Source: Buxus sempervirens
Taxonomy: Eukaryota; Streptophyta; Magnoliopsida; Buxales; Buxaceae
Assembly (NCBI GenBank): GCA_947561395.2
Contig: OX387190.1
Location: 30,126,858-30,190,857 of the forward strand
Length of the DNA: 64,000 bases
Direction: 5' to 3'
In this document: one piece after another, positions 24,014-37,400 of the stretch
Layout: each line of letters opens with the position of its first letter
Numbering within the stretch: position 1 is the stretch's first letter
The notes under the pieces: model-generated
Seen by the model: the letters and a program-made list of their open reading frames with translations, nothing else
What the model was told of the DNA's origin: nothing
The model's database searches: none
Program-made: the position numbers and the translations under genes

Positions 24014-25410
24014 CTCCCCCTCAAGATGGTGAATGGATATTTTTTATTCCCATCTCGTTGAGTAAAGTATTAAACTGATGAGTCCCAAGAGCTTTGGTGA
24101 AGATGTCTCCAAGCTGATTGTGGGTTGTAACATACATAGTCTTGATCATGCCAAGCTGTATTTTTTTCTCATACCAGATGACAATCTATTTCAACGTGTT
24201 TAGTTCTTTCGTGAAAAACAGGATTTGCAGCAATATGCAACGCGGCTTGGTTGTCACAAAATAGCAAGGCATGATGAGACTAAATATCAAAATCTTTCAA
24301 CAATGATATCAACCAAGTAACTTCACACACAGTTGAGGCCATAGCTCTATACTTAGCTTCAGCTGATGATCGTGAAACTGTATGCTGCTTCTTTGATTTC
24401 CAAGAAACAAGTGCATCACCAAGAAAAATACAAAATCCAATAACTGATCTTCTTGTGTCAGGACAGCTTGCCCAATCAAAATCACTGAAAGCTTTAAGTT
24501 GTATTTGAGATGTTGAAGGAAAGAATAACCCTTGACCAACAGTCCCTTTTATGTATCTTAGAATTCTATGAGCAGCATCCAAATGTTGTTGAGTAGGCTT
24601 ATCCATAAATTGACTTAAAACTTGAACTGAGTAGGAGATATCAGGTCTTGTTATAGTCAAATACAATAGCCTTCCAATCAATCTTCTATATTGTGTAGGA
24701 TCAGGAAGCAGATTTGTGTCAAACTTGACTAACTTTAAATTTTGCTCCATTGGGGTCTTAGTAGGTCAAACTCCTAAGCAACCAGCATCTTCTAAAACTT
24801 CTAAGGCATATTTTCTTTGGGATAAAACAATACCTTTGTGAGATCTTGCTACTTCTAACCCCAAAAAATATTTCAGAACTCCCAAATCTTTCAACTTGAA
24901 ATGATTGTCAAGAAAAATCTTTAAATCATGGACGGTTGTCGGATAATCACTGGCAATTATAATATCATCAACATACACCAATAATGCCATGAAACAATTA
25001 TCTGTCTTCTTGATGAACAAAAAATAATCCGATTTTGATTGAACCAAACCATAGTCAATGATAGCATGAGAGAGCTTTGAAAACCATTGCCTTGGGGCTT
25101 GTTTCAAGCCATACAAGGACTTATTTAACTTGCATATTGAATTCTCCCCCTTACATACAAATCCGGGAGGAAGTTGCATGTATACTTCCTCATGCAAATC
25201 ACCATGTAGGAAGGCATTATTAACATCTAGTTGAGATAAGTGCCAACCTTTAATAGCAGCTAAGGCCAACAAACAACGAACAGTAGTGAGTTTAGCAACT
25301 GGAGAAAACGTTTCAGAATAGTCAATTCCTTCGGTTTGGGTATACCCTTTTGCTACAAGACGAGTTTTATACCTTTCTAGGCTTCCATCAGACTTGTACT
25401 TCAGCTTACA
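23774..25410 (-). mobile_element. Ty1-copia LTR retrotransposon fossil, 3' half
   Basis: On the minus strand the parts are reverse transcriptase of the copia (RVT_2) type with [22 protein letters not shown] and the YVDDI box, then copia RNase H with [14 protein letters not shown] and [11 protein letters not shown], then a polypurine tract and a 240-bp LTR at the left edge. Gag, protease, integrase and the 5' LTR are absent, so it is truncated. The remaining coding part has only one or two breaks, which suggests moderate age. Confidence 0.9.
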
Positions 25411-25602
25411 TGGTATCGTAGCTTAACCCAAGCTCCCCATGTCCATGCTGTACTGTCCAGCATGAGGGGGCTATTAGAATTTGTCTCACATTGGGAGTTC
25501 ACCATTGTTTCACCCACCATATAAGAGATGGACTTCCCTCACCTTAATGCCTAGGTTTTAAGGTTGAGGCCCCTCCTCTCATATATTGTTGGGCTTTCAA
25601 CA
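25411..25602 (+). mobile_element. TRIM-like (small LTR element) remnant
   Basis: A primer-site-like TGGTATCGTAGC (25411-25422) is followed by about 50 non-coding bases, a purine tract (ATGAGGGGG) and a roughly 131-bp LTR-like block. That block runs from TATTAGAATTTGTCTCAC to GGGCTTTCAACA and contains ATATAAGAGATGG. This order fits a terminal-repeat retrotransposon in miniature that lost its first LTR. It abuts the copia fossil. It codes for nothing and is broken. Confidence 0.5.
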
Positions 25603-26750
25603 ATTCGTTTTTTTTTACCTCCCTATTTTTATGGGTTTCTTCAGATTATTTTCTTCTTAATGCATCTTTCCAAAATGCGAAGACAACAATGCATGACTTC
25701 TACCCTTATAATGTTTCTAAGTAAACGAACTTAATTTCTTAGAGCTTAAAACCTACTTATTTAGCTCAAACTTGGTTAGTTGAAAGCCTTATGTCAACCG
25801 TATTCCAAATTAATTTTCACTATTTATTTGAGTTCAACCCAAAAGACACCAGATTTAGATATATCTCACTAGATTCCTGAGTAGACCGATTCACCAGATA
25901 ACGATAACCGGCCTGTTTAGAAAATGGCAGTTTCACAAGGGCTTGGCTGAGCTGGTGATAATTTAAGATAGATTTTGCCAAACAAATCCAGTACCTTGGT
26001 TCAGTTGGGATTGATCGACGCTCACAAACTCCATTGTAAGAAAGCCAGCCTAGAAAAGAAAAACCCAGCCAATTGACAGTGATTCAAATTTTCACAGTTT
26101 GAACCCCCAGCATCCCTTTCCTGCCAGAAAATTGCTCTTTCAAATCGTTGCAGTTCGACGTATTAGTAAAAATACGATTCCACTGAAAATGCAATGCATT
26201 AGGCTGAGTGGCACTCATAATACCAAGTTGCATTTTCGCATCATATGCATTCTTGCGCCATTACTAACTGAAAAAAAAAATACTAATGTTAACCCGATTT
26301 ATAGATACCATGAGAAACTATTTCGATAATATCTGAGGGGCATTCTCCAGCAGCAAACTTTAAGTAACAGTTGGCACCATTATCATAGGAGTCAAACAGC
26401 AATAAACGGTTCAAAAAAAATTAATACTTCATCAGCTAAAAGATTATTATTACCTATCAACGTAAAAATAAAACCAAAAATAAACAAATACACGATATAA
26501 AGAGGAAAAAAGAAAAGAAAAGAAAAGCTGAGCAATACTGGTCTGCCCCAGTATATCACAAAATGAAACTCTACAATCAATGAATTTCACCATTGCATGG
26601 AATATAAGTTTTTTCCCTTCTCTTTTTTTTTTTTTGGGGGTCTTTGTGCAATACCAGCATACAAGAGATCTTTCAGATTCCCAAGTTTCAACACAGGAAA
26701 CATGCAGCCTACCAAATGGTGGGGAGTCTGGCCCTGTGAAACCACGATCA
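25603..26750. other. Intergenic DNA and 3' flank of the GEM-like gene
   Basis: No coding region is recognised. Bases about 26590-26750 are probably the 3' UTR of the minus-strand GEM-like gene and include a long T/G tract at 26625-26640 (plus strand). Short ORFs here lack support. Confidence 0.4.
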
Positions 26751-29700
26751 TCATATTGATCGTAAGTTGTGGGCTAGCAAAGCTTCCTGTAGAGATTTCA
26801 CAGCATTCTCGTAGTTTACAAAGCCCATGAACCAAAATTCATGACTGTCAACAGATATAACCTGAATGTACTTTTCAGCAGGATTCACTTTGCTTGCCGA
26901 AGGATTAACTGCTTTCAGCTGATTTAATGGGATGACCACCTATTTTATATGGAAAGAGGAGATGGAACAAATGTCAGTATCCACGTCAGAGAAATATATT
27001 TTCAAGTAACTTGTTATCAACAAGATATTGTCACCAAAATACCTCATCCAAACCAAAATTCAAAGTCAAAGACAACAACGTGAATAACTTAAACAACTTG
27101 TCCACTTTATCTATTATAATTTAAAATGTTATATTGTCACTAGTACCTGATGTTTTAAATATCATCCTCTAGAAGTGGAGTAATTCAAACAAGTGTATGC
27201 ACGTGCGTGCATATGTACAAGGAAAGATATTATGAACATACAGTGAGTATGAAATAACTGTAACTCATATAAACATTATGAAATAATAGTAGCTTCTTCA
27301 ACATACACGTAGAAATCGTTAACATTAAGTTTGTCACTAGTACAAAAAAATTACTCTTTTGAATTGATCAAAGAAAATATCAAATTTCATTCTTCCATGA
27401 TGATTTAGGGGAAAAATATTGGGGTTTTGGCAACAGCCAGTAAAATTGTGTTCCATTCATAAATATTCTTCTTTTATGGAAATGGGGATGGCAAATGCCA
27501 CCTCACACACCCATGTTGCCTGTTAGGATGCACACCTTGTTTTTAATTATTCACCCCTTGGCACTCTTCGTAACAATTAGTATGTCATTTTCAAGAAGAC
27601 AATACATAGAGACAATAGCAAGTTGTAAAAACTGCCCATTAAATTATTTATAAGAAATCCAAACATTTTACTTCAGATTTCCCAGCTAAGCTCCCATAAA
27701 AATGATTGATACCACTTTTTCCACATTTTCTGATAATTTTGTGTACTTGGGGTTTATAAGCAGCACAAAAACAAGCAAAAAAGTGTTGCATAAAAAGCAA
27801 GAAATGTGGACCTATGTACTATATTACCATAAACAATATGAAAGCCAAGGTAACATGTGCCTAAAGTTTTATTCGAGGTCATAACACTATTAGACCCACT
27901 AAATGTTCAACATAAATCCAAGTTATGAATAAGTTGATTCTAGTATTTGAGATGCAAATCTGGCCTGTCTCACCAGGTTTAGCACTTATGTAGAATGTTG
28001 AAATGATCAACCCAGGCTATTCAACTCGATTACAGATCAAGAGTTGTTCCTGGCTGAAAACCAATATGTATCTTTTATCAGCCAATACAATGGCAAATCG
28101 ACATGAATTAATAAAATATGACCCAATATTGAACTCATATTTTTTATCTTGGATGCTGCCAACACTTGTATGCATACACCAACATAAAATCGATTATGCT
28201 TGAAACATTAAATCATGGAAAATAAGTCAACCTACGTAAGCACCAGTGTTTCCAGATGAAAATTAATAAAGAGAAGTAGCAGCCTTCAAAATCCCTTTTT
28301 AATACTTCAGTCCTAAAAGAATGATGCTAGACTTATGATGCTTTTTTTTTTCATGTACCAAATTTCTCAAGGCTTGAACTTGGTATGCAGAGCATATGGA
28401 TGGATAAATGGGGCTTGGTCTATCACCAGCATGAATGAAATCCATGCCCCACCAAAGTTCTATCGAACTTCGGATAAAGGTTTTCATTAACATAAAATCA
28501 AAGAAAAATAATCAGCATAAACCAGCCTTGAGCTTTTAAAAATTGCTAGCCCTGCATTTGTTAGAAAGAATTTATTTTCACCAGACAAAAAATGAAAAAA
28601 GAGAGTAAAAATGTACAAGAATGTTCAACTGACTTTCCAGTATGAAAATGCATGTATGGTAAATATCTGGTATAAGAAAGTACTTGCTACAGAAAAAGTA
28701 CAAAATCACATGAAAAGATAAAGAAGGCAAAGGGAGTCTTCGGAGCTGCTCAAATATAGGACCTCTTCCGGTTAGAAAGGAAGATGTCCCATAGTTTTCG
28801 GGTTCCCAAAACACTCATCACAATCATAAACAATGAGATTATCTCAAATAATAAAGGTAAAGAGGACATAACAAAGTCCATTATATTGAAGGATGAAATA
28901 GAAGAAAAAACCAAAGCATAATATAAGTATATTGAAAAACATATTGCCCACGTATTAAATCTGCCACTTTTCATGACCTTGAGCACAGACAAACAGGTTT
29001 GCATCAGCTTGGAAGCCTACGAGTGAACTATCTCCAAGTCTTTTACAGTATCCTTATTTACAGTATCAGGCCATTGCTAAAGCTTTCAAAAAAACCCCAG
29101 TTTAAGTTGAATGGGGACGAGTTTATATGCCAAGTTCTATATATGTTAAGATATGATTGGTCATTCAGATTATGATAGAAGTACCAAACAAGCGTTTAAT
29201 CACAATGAAATTTCAGAATAGTACTCAGTGAAAAAAATTTAATAATAACTTATTGGGGAAACATGAACTCCTCTGCCATTCAAATTTTAAATGTTTCGAA
29301 CCATGTTTCTGCATGACACCTTTTTCCATTTATTGATTGGGCAAAATGCAAGCTAAAATACCTTGTAATAGCTCCATTCAGTCTTGTCTCCAGTTTTGTA
29401 TGAAAGAGGATTGTCACTACAAAATGCAAGCTTTTCTGTGGACAGATATAAAATTCCCATAACTGGACCAGCAGATGTGGATAGGTAGCATGCAAATGAC
29501 TTCTGAAGTTTCTCCTCAGGAACCGTGTCAAAAGTTTGACGAAAAATCTTTTCATAACCCCCTTCTGTCAGAACTCTTGTTCCCTGAGCAATTCTTCCCA
29601 TGGCAGTATCAGCAACACTAGGACCTGTTTTCACTGTTTAAAGAAAACCTAATAAATAAAGTAACTTAATGTATCACAAAACCAAGGAAGCATTATCTCA

Positions 29701-32126
29701 TTACATGGTAACTAATGGAACCAACTTTACTACATTTATCACACAGTGGTATAGTAAATGCTGAAGTAAAAATATAACAACAAATGAAGCAATAGTTGAA
29801 ATTGAAAGAGCTTTTCCTTCATGATCTAGGGGATGTTGTTGAGCACAAAGTAAAGGATTCGCTTTCAATCCAGCAGAGACACTGTCTCGACGCGAGCCTC
29901 TTGTTTATGGAGTTGGCAGAGTGTGCTGTATGTCCATATTTCTCACATGTATGATATTTACGGATATTCTCACATGTATCAACAGGATCTATCACTGATC
30001 CCCCAGATGAAATAGCATCAATACTTACTCTAATTTAGAACAAGAAACCAACCAAAGCAGTGGCAGAAGCCTTCAAAGCATATCTAGAAGTGTAAGAAGA
30101 CCACTGAGTAGAAGCACTTGGGTAAAATATGGTATAACTAAGCCAGATCCTAACAAAGACTAAATCAGAAAATAGCAAAGAATAAAACAGCAACTAAATT
30201 TCTGTTTAGTACTGGATAAATCTATAGATAGCTGCCGGAAACTCCAGTAGGTAACTGAGAAAATTCTGACATTTTTCTTTTAAATAATTATATGTACACT
30301 AGGTGGTACTCCATTTCATAGATATCCAAAAGACACAAAATTTGAATAGAACTCTGTAAACAAATGCAAACTCAGATTTGGGTCTAAGGCTGTGTTTGTT
30401 AAGAAAGATTGATAAGATATGGGTGGGCCTAATTGAAAGAACTTTTCTAAAAGAGCCCCACCTTTTCATTAAAAGCCACTCAAAATTTTCCACTTAAAAG
30501 GAATAGAAACAAGGGAAAAGAAAGGAAAGTGCTATTTTATTTTCTTTTCAACATCTTTCTATCAAACCAAACACAACATAATACTTTCCCAATCCCAAGA
30601 TAATTCGTTAAACCTAGAATCACGCCTCATAGAACTTATGCAAGTAATACAAATCAATGCTAACGTCATTCTCATATTGACTAGAACTTATGAACACTTG
30701 TTATAACAAAAAGTTCCAATCCAAATAGAAAAACTTGTTGCCCAGTTCATGGTCACTGTTCACTTTCATTGCTCCTTTCCTATTCTTCTTAGTCTTTTAA
30801 ACTTATCCCACAAATTCTTGGGCTGCCATTGTCTCTAGTTCATATCATTTGTACATCCAAAGATTTAAATAAAAAAGCACAAAAAACTGACACCTTCAAA
30901 TGCACAAACTGGACACATATGATGATCATTACGATTCTTGCAGCACAAAGCAGTCAACATTGTAACTGAAAGTCTCAGCCAGTGGAATCAACATTCAAGT
31001 GTCTGTATGATGCACAAGCTGAGACTGAAAATTTACACGCTTATTTTCAAAAGTTTCTCTCATGAACCTTTTCCAGCTTAGATGCTCGGAACCTCCTATA
31101 ATGGGTATCAATGCCATGCAAAAAAAAATCAATACAGCAGTTTGGTACTTCGATTTCTCATCTCTCTGCCCATACTCCCATAAAGTTGAGAGAACAGTTC
31201 ATATCTTTGACTCACATGCTCTCACAGTGGTCGATGAAGGGCAAATTGAGTACAGCTAAGGAAATATGTTCAAGAAATGAATTTTTCCAATTCAAATTTT
31301 CATATTATTTACATAACATCCAATAAATTGGAAGAAAAAGAAGATAAAATCAAATGTTTTACTTTCCGTAATTTCTTCACTGAGTAAACATATTTTTCAT
31401 ACTGGAATTTATATGAAAATATATCGAATGTAGATCAACTAAATGAAATGACAAAAGTTCAGAAGTAGCAAAAACTGAGTAACCTTTTCTCCAATTCCCG
31501 TAAATGTCAAAGTTATCATCAAGAAGAAATATAATTAATTACCAAACTCATACCATCCGTGACTGCTAGAAATCAAAATATTTTCTAGTATACATAGTAC
31601 AACTATAAAAAGTGCCCTTACCAAAACCATGTACCTAGTAAAACGATGAATTCTTGTACACATAATACAACTGTAAAAAGTTCCCTTACAAGAACCATGT
31701 ACCTAGAAAACGATGAAGTCCCTCAAGGATATGCTTAAACAACGAGAATTACAGAAAGCGTCAAATAATAACATATGATGTTATTTCCAGGAGGTTGCAG
31801 AAAGTTCAGACAGAAATATATTATGCCACCAAACTCACGCATGTATCACCCAAAAGATGAGATCCATTTCACAGTTTATGTAAAACACCCAATAATTCAA
31901 AAAGGTACGCACACACTGCCAACGGATGAACAAAGAATTTAAAACAGTACGTGAAATCAATAAAAACCCACAACATTTCATTTCATATTAAAAATTAAAC
32001 ATCCAATGTGTTCTCGAATACATATTTTCCCATCTCATATACGTGTCCAAAAAAGTAAGCTTTAAAGGTGCCACCAGGAAGAAGTCGCAACTCGTGTTGC
32101 GGTTTTATCATACTGCAATCGAAAAT

Positions 32127-32169
<43 letters not shown>

Positions 32170-32872
32170 GAAAAAAACAAAAAGCTTATTTTTTCTGAAA
32201 ATAAGATAAGAATAGGTTTAAATTCTGTTCATGAAAACAAAACCAGTAATTAGACATTGAAGCATGGATGCTTACGGTGCTGCCAAACATTTCCAGCCAG
32301 ATCCTCAGCCTTCCTCGTCGCCTCTTCAACCTTCTTTCCAAACCTACCAAGCGTATCACGAACCGAATCCACTGTATCTAATCAAGGAAGGGGAAAAATA
32401 ATTCAGGATAGTTCCGAAATTCAATTGTATTCTTCAATCATTCGAAGTAAAAATAAAAATAAAAAAGCTCAAAATTTCGCTATTGAAGTCGATAGGATAC
32501 AAGGCATTGACAAAGCTTACTTTTGACGGAAAAGGAAGACGAGGGCGTCGGTGAAGAAGAAACGTAAGGATTGGATTCAGAAGGCATGGAGGTCACCTGG
32601 TTACCGGGGATCGGCGGAGGCGCCTCGCTCGTCAAATCGGAGCTCCAGCTAACCGATCTATGTGCTTCAGAAGGCGATTTATTCGAGGATTGCTCGGGCG
32701 GCGATTGCGATCCCTTCACGAAAGTTCCCCAATTCTCCCTATGAGTCGGAGGAGCAACGTCCTTCGGATCGAGTGTCGGATACGGAGCGTAATCCGAGGA
32801 AGGAGACGGATGCTGATCCCCCTCCGTCTTCTTAGCATCGGATTGATCGCCTTGCTTACCATCCATCATCAT
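26751..32872 (-). CDS. GEM-like protein with GRAM domain (ABA-responsive family)
   Basis: There are four exons: 32521-32872, 32276-32377, 29362-29633 and 26751-26939. All borders are GT/AG and the sum is 915 bases, giving 304 aa. The order is a Pro/Ser-rich N-terminus with the family word [15 protein letters not shown], then a linker ([20 protein letters not shown]), then [18 protein letters not shown], then the GRAM domain (about residues 179-258: [53 protein letters not shown]). The length matches Arabidopsis GEM (about 300 aa). Members bind phosphoinositides or partner proteins; GEM itself links cell division and root-hair/trichome fate through GLABRA2 control, while others respond to ABA. 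The start is one of three consecutive ATGs (32864-32872); an upstream in-frame ATG at 32932 is less likely. Introns 2 and 3 are long (2642 and 2422 bp). Confidence 0.93.
31591..31717. repeat. About 60-bp direct duplication in GEM intron 2
   Basis: Copies at 31591-31650 and 31657-31717 share TACAACTRTAAAAAGT, CCATGTACCTAG and AAACGATGAA in the same order, with a handful of differences. It is intronic and non-coding. Confidence 0.85.
32129..32164. repeat. (GA)n microsatellite in GEM intron 2
   Basis: About 17 uninterrupted GA units lie close to the donor site of exon 2 (32276), within intron 2. Such tracts are length-polymorphic and could serve as a marker. No function is implied. Confidence 0.95.
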
Positions 32873-34431
32873 CCAGCCGAGAGTTCCGGGTCTCGACGAT
32901 TGCTTGAAAAAATAAATGAAAAACAAGCCCAAATAATCGCAGGTGGAGAAGTTTTGATGGGGACGGATGGAATTCTTTAATCTTCAAAAGGCGGTGCGGG
33001 TAGATCAGAGCATTTCAATTCAGATAATCCAGTTGCTACGGGCCTTTTGTTCGTCAAACGGTTAAGGGTTTGAAAGGAGAAAGAAGAAGAGAGGCTGGCA
33101 ACTTTGTGATCTTTGAATGGCAAACGCGTGTACAGCCTAGCTCCGTCCCGCTCGCGAACACGGGACCTACGCGACGGTTTCTTTTTCTCTGTGACGTCTC
33201 CGTCACCCCGAAGGCACGAAACTGTAAACTGTGGTCCGTGTGATTCTTTGACGGTGGCTTCTCACACTCGATAAATCCGCGTATACGTACATATGTCATG
33301 CAGATGAACGGGTCTTACCTTTAATGGGTCGGGTTCATAAACAGATTGATTGCTCGCTTGCATGAAGTAACATCCAAGCCTTGACCTATGATCAATTCTT
33401 ATCCAATATGTTTAAACAGACTAACTCATGAACTCCGCATTTGAATTAGTTATTCTAATTTCCCACACTAGAGAACGTGGTGAGGACAATTTTTAAAACT
33501 GATTGCAAGTTTTGACCATTATACACTAAATATAAATCTTCTCAATAAGTGTATAAAGGCTATTTTGGAAAACTGCACATTTTGTTTAGCATACTTTACT
33601 AGGGGCCTATTCCCATTATATATAGAAATAGAATTATATATAGATGTAGATAAAGCGTTGGAATAGCCTATGGTACCCAACATCTGAGAAAATATCGATG
33701 AAAAATAAACCTATTTGTCATCCTTGTCATCCTGATCAAAGGGTATGATATTCTCCACACCTTCGTCTTACACTTTGAAGAGATGCTGCCACATTGAACA
33801 TTTGACAGTTAGAGGTTTTTTTAACAAGAACTCCTGAAATTTACAAGAAAGAACTCGTGAACCATTGGATACTCCATGTGGCAGCATCTCTCAAAGTGCA
33901 GATACAAATGCAAGAGAAAAGTGCACAGGATGTCAAACCGTCAAAACCTGAAAAAAAATACCTGCATTGTAAGGAGGAAATTAGTTGTAACTTGTAAGAA
34001 ACCTTATTTATTAGGACTCAAGCGCAGCCGTCATCTTCGTCAAAATAGCCTTTCATAGTAATAAAGCGTCAGCATTCAACCATAGCGTGAACGATCCTTG
34101 AGAATACAGCATGATCAACCAAACCACCATCCCATGCAAAGTAGCATCATGTAAATAGGCACGAATTTAAATCTCCTGTAAGCTTTACCAACTCACAAAA
34201 ACTTTTCATGCTACACAGATTGATGCCGATGTACACTGTCCACAGATTGCAAACTTGCTGCCCTCTATAATATTTATTTCCGAATCATACTAACCCGACA
34301 TTACGATTTACAGTACTATTCTTATTTATTATTTGGGCGGCATTTACACCTCTTAATAGCTATAAGAAAGATACATCAAGCTAACAAATGGATCAGTAAG
34401 AACTTTATAAACAAGAGCTTGAAAATACTAG
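32873..34431 (-). promoter_or_regulatory. GEM-like gene upstream region and spacer to the next gene
   Basis: The first few hundred bases (to about 33300) are GC-richer and presumably hold the promoter and 5' UTR of the minus-strand GEM-like gene. The remainder is AT-rich spacer that ends at the 3' UTR of the PDX3-type gene. A short inverted repeat lies at 33771-33898. No other gene was recognised. Confidence 0.4.
33771..33898. repeat. Short hairpin: 24/23-nt inverted repeat with an 81-base loop
   Basis: The left arm (33771-33794, CACTTTGAAGAGATGCTGCC plus ACAT) and the right arm (33876-33898) are reverse complements except for one extra A. It could be the relic of a small MITE or a precursor-like hairpin. 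No target or expression evidence is available from sequence. Confidence 0.7.
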
Positions 34432-37400
34432 TCATGGGGCCAACCTAACAATTTCCCATACCTGCTTACCATCAATCTCCTTGAGACAATATTGCAGCCT
34501 ACCAAAACAAAACCAATAGACATGACTTAATCATGGAATCAATCAATAAATGCTCCATGACAACGGCACAAATATATGCTCCAAAACAATGTCAGGCAAT
34601 CTAACAGATTTTCACAAGAGATGGTGACTCACCGATCATGCAAGCGAGACTGTTGTCCTTGCCAAAATTCAAAAAGCACTGGCTTGAGCCTATATCCACC
34701 CCAGTGTCTGGGTTTTGGAATCAAGCTTCTGCACTCACAAGGCAACACATTCGTGTTAGTCTCTCAAAATTGTCAAAATCACAATCCAATAAATAATGTT
34801 CAAGTTCAAAGGTAATGTTATTAAGAGTTGCATCCAGTGCGCTTCTAAGTTATTACAAAGGAAGTTCTTCGTGAGCATAAAGAGTCCAAAAAGAAACTTT
34901 TCTTTTTAAAAAAAATAATATGTTAGGGAGTCTAAAAGAAACTCATTAAGAGAAAAATGAGAACAAGCAGGAATGAGATGGCTTCTGACAAACACTTTAG
35001 AAGATGCTCCCTGTATTCTTCAGTGAAACACGATTCCTGATAAACTGGTAAACTTTTCTGTTGACTTTTAGATCACGAATATTTTGCAAGAGATTCCTCC
35101 TACCTGCCTGGAGACTGGTCTACAGGATCATGTTTTAGGGCGCATGACCTTCTATTCCCTTTTGACTAATGAATATAAGCTTGCCTAAAAAAAAAGGGAA
35201 ACAGGCTTCCTGATGAAATTTCTACCTTGAGCACATTTCAAAGTTGTAACATAAGATCAGGCAGCATGGATTAGAAGGATTTCAATGACTGTAGATTGTA
35301 TATCAAATGCATCTTAACATGTACTTTTAAAAAACAAAGCATGAGGTCAGGTGTTGTGCTTAAGTGTGAAGCACAGAAAACAAGGCATGAGGCTCAAGTA
35401 TCACAAGCAAATCCATAAATGATAAGAAAATTTACTACTACATATTACAAGAGCCATATCAAGCTTCAAATTCTAGCTAATAGATCAGTCTTTAAACTTG
35501 GAAATTTTGTATGCATTACTAAGAAATAACATAAAACCAATGAAATATATTATTACAAATAACCTTTACATCTTTCATATAAGTGCTAATAAAAAGATCA
35601 GACATGCCTATGAAACATAGACATAGCACTTGCCTTGAATAGAGGAGATATATATTAGAACAAAAAAAAATTATTAGACATGGCTATGAAGGATCCAACA
35701 TGGATTGTACACCAATACCAATATCATTCCATGTCAATGTGAGTACTTTGGGGTGGATAAAACCGTTCATGTGCCATAAATTGTAAGTTTGTGATCACTA
35801 AAAATAGTAATCTTTGAGTTTACAATTGAATATAAGTCGCAAGAAGACAAAAAATTTAGTAACTTCTTCCTTCAACATCTGTAAGAGATCTTTCAATGTG
35901 AAGTAAAACCTTCAGAAGTTCAAAAACATCAATGAATGTTTAACTCAATATATGAATTGTAAGTTAAAATGTGCATATAAAATTATGAACCCATTGTTGA
36001 ACGGTCCCCAATTTTATTTGTTTTATGAGGTGCAAGTCTTGACCTTAATGCAAGCCTGTAGCTGTAAGGCATGAGCTTCCTTTAAGCTTCCACCTATAAG
36101 CTATAGGCATCAAAAAAATTTAAGCCTCAAGGTGTTTTCGTTGAGGCTTGCCAGTGAGCATCAAGGCATACACCTTAAATGCCTATTAAATCAGTGATCC
36201 TCACAATAAAAACAAGTTAGAACACACCAATGGAAAAAGTTGGGCATTAGATGCAATAAACTAGACAATGTTCTTACATTAATCCAGTCCAGTACATCTG
36301 GAAAATAACTGCATATTGTGGGCTTTAATTTGGTTAATGACAAAATGCAATGGAAAAATTAAATTAGAAACTTCAAATTTAGTGCCATCACAAAATGTTA
36401 AATTAAAGAAAACAGAAGAAAATTATGTTGAACTACAAAGTTAACTCTGGATTTCATTACCAGCATCCCACTCAGATACGCAATGCAAATGAATCAAGAC
36501 TATTGAGAATTACTAGATATTTCCATAGTTTGTGCCATAGTTTGTGACTTAAAGTAGTTGAGTTGCTGAGACAACAAATAATGGACAGTGAAAGCTTGCC
36601 AACAACCCAGTGATATCAAACAAGTTGCAGGTTTACTAAAAAATGTCCATTAAAATCACTTGATGCTAGTACGTTACCACTTCAATGGTACCAATAGATT
36701 GGAGAATGATAAAGACTTAAGTGCTATGAAATTGCAAGCCAACCGCAAAAAAGATAAAAGCAGAAGCTATTTACAACTTCAAGCCAAAGTAACCATAGAT
36801 CATCACTTTTTGGTAGAAATCAATCTTATCAATACAACAAGTGCATGATCTCCATCAGATTTTTACAAGACAAAGAATGATACCATCTTCCTTGATGCTA
36901 AGACATGCCCCTATATTATTTGTGAGTGAAATATTTAACAGATAATTGAGTAATCTATGACTAAGCAGCATACGGCTTATCAATAATTTCTTTGTTTTGG
37001 TTCTAATTGTGGAATTCAATTCATTTTCTTGATGGAAAAAGAAAGTGTCCTTGGATGTATCATCCTCAGAGCCAAATATAAACAAACCTATCAAATGGCT
37101 ATAACTAATGGATTTTTGTTGGCTATAACTATCAATACAGTAACCTGTTACTACAGCAAGAAAGAATATAAATTATTGACATCATCAACTATGACGTAGT
37201 AAATACTTGATTCTTATGAGATGCTTCCAAAAAAAAAAGAATAAGAGAAGAACATTAGGAGGTGCAAATTAATAAAAAAATTTGGTTGCTATGGTTGATA
37301 ATAATTCTCAACTTAAGAAAGAAAATAAGGAGAGACTAATGAGGGAAGTGCAGATCAATAAACAAAAATTAATAACAAGATCTATTCCCAAATTATAGTT

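Noticed and set aside
35040-35200. Possible LINE or SINE 3' end with an A run at about 35187 in PDX3 intron 12
   Set aside because: Only a tail-like end is visible; no coding or pol III signals support a named element.
35990-36190. Possible MITE with AGGCTTGAGGC-like inverted words in PDX3 intron 12
   Set aside because: The inverted words are short and no ends or target duplication could be fixed.
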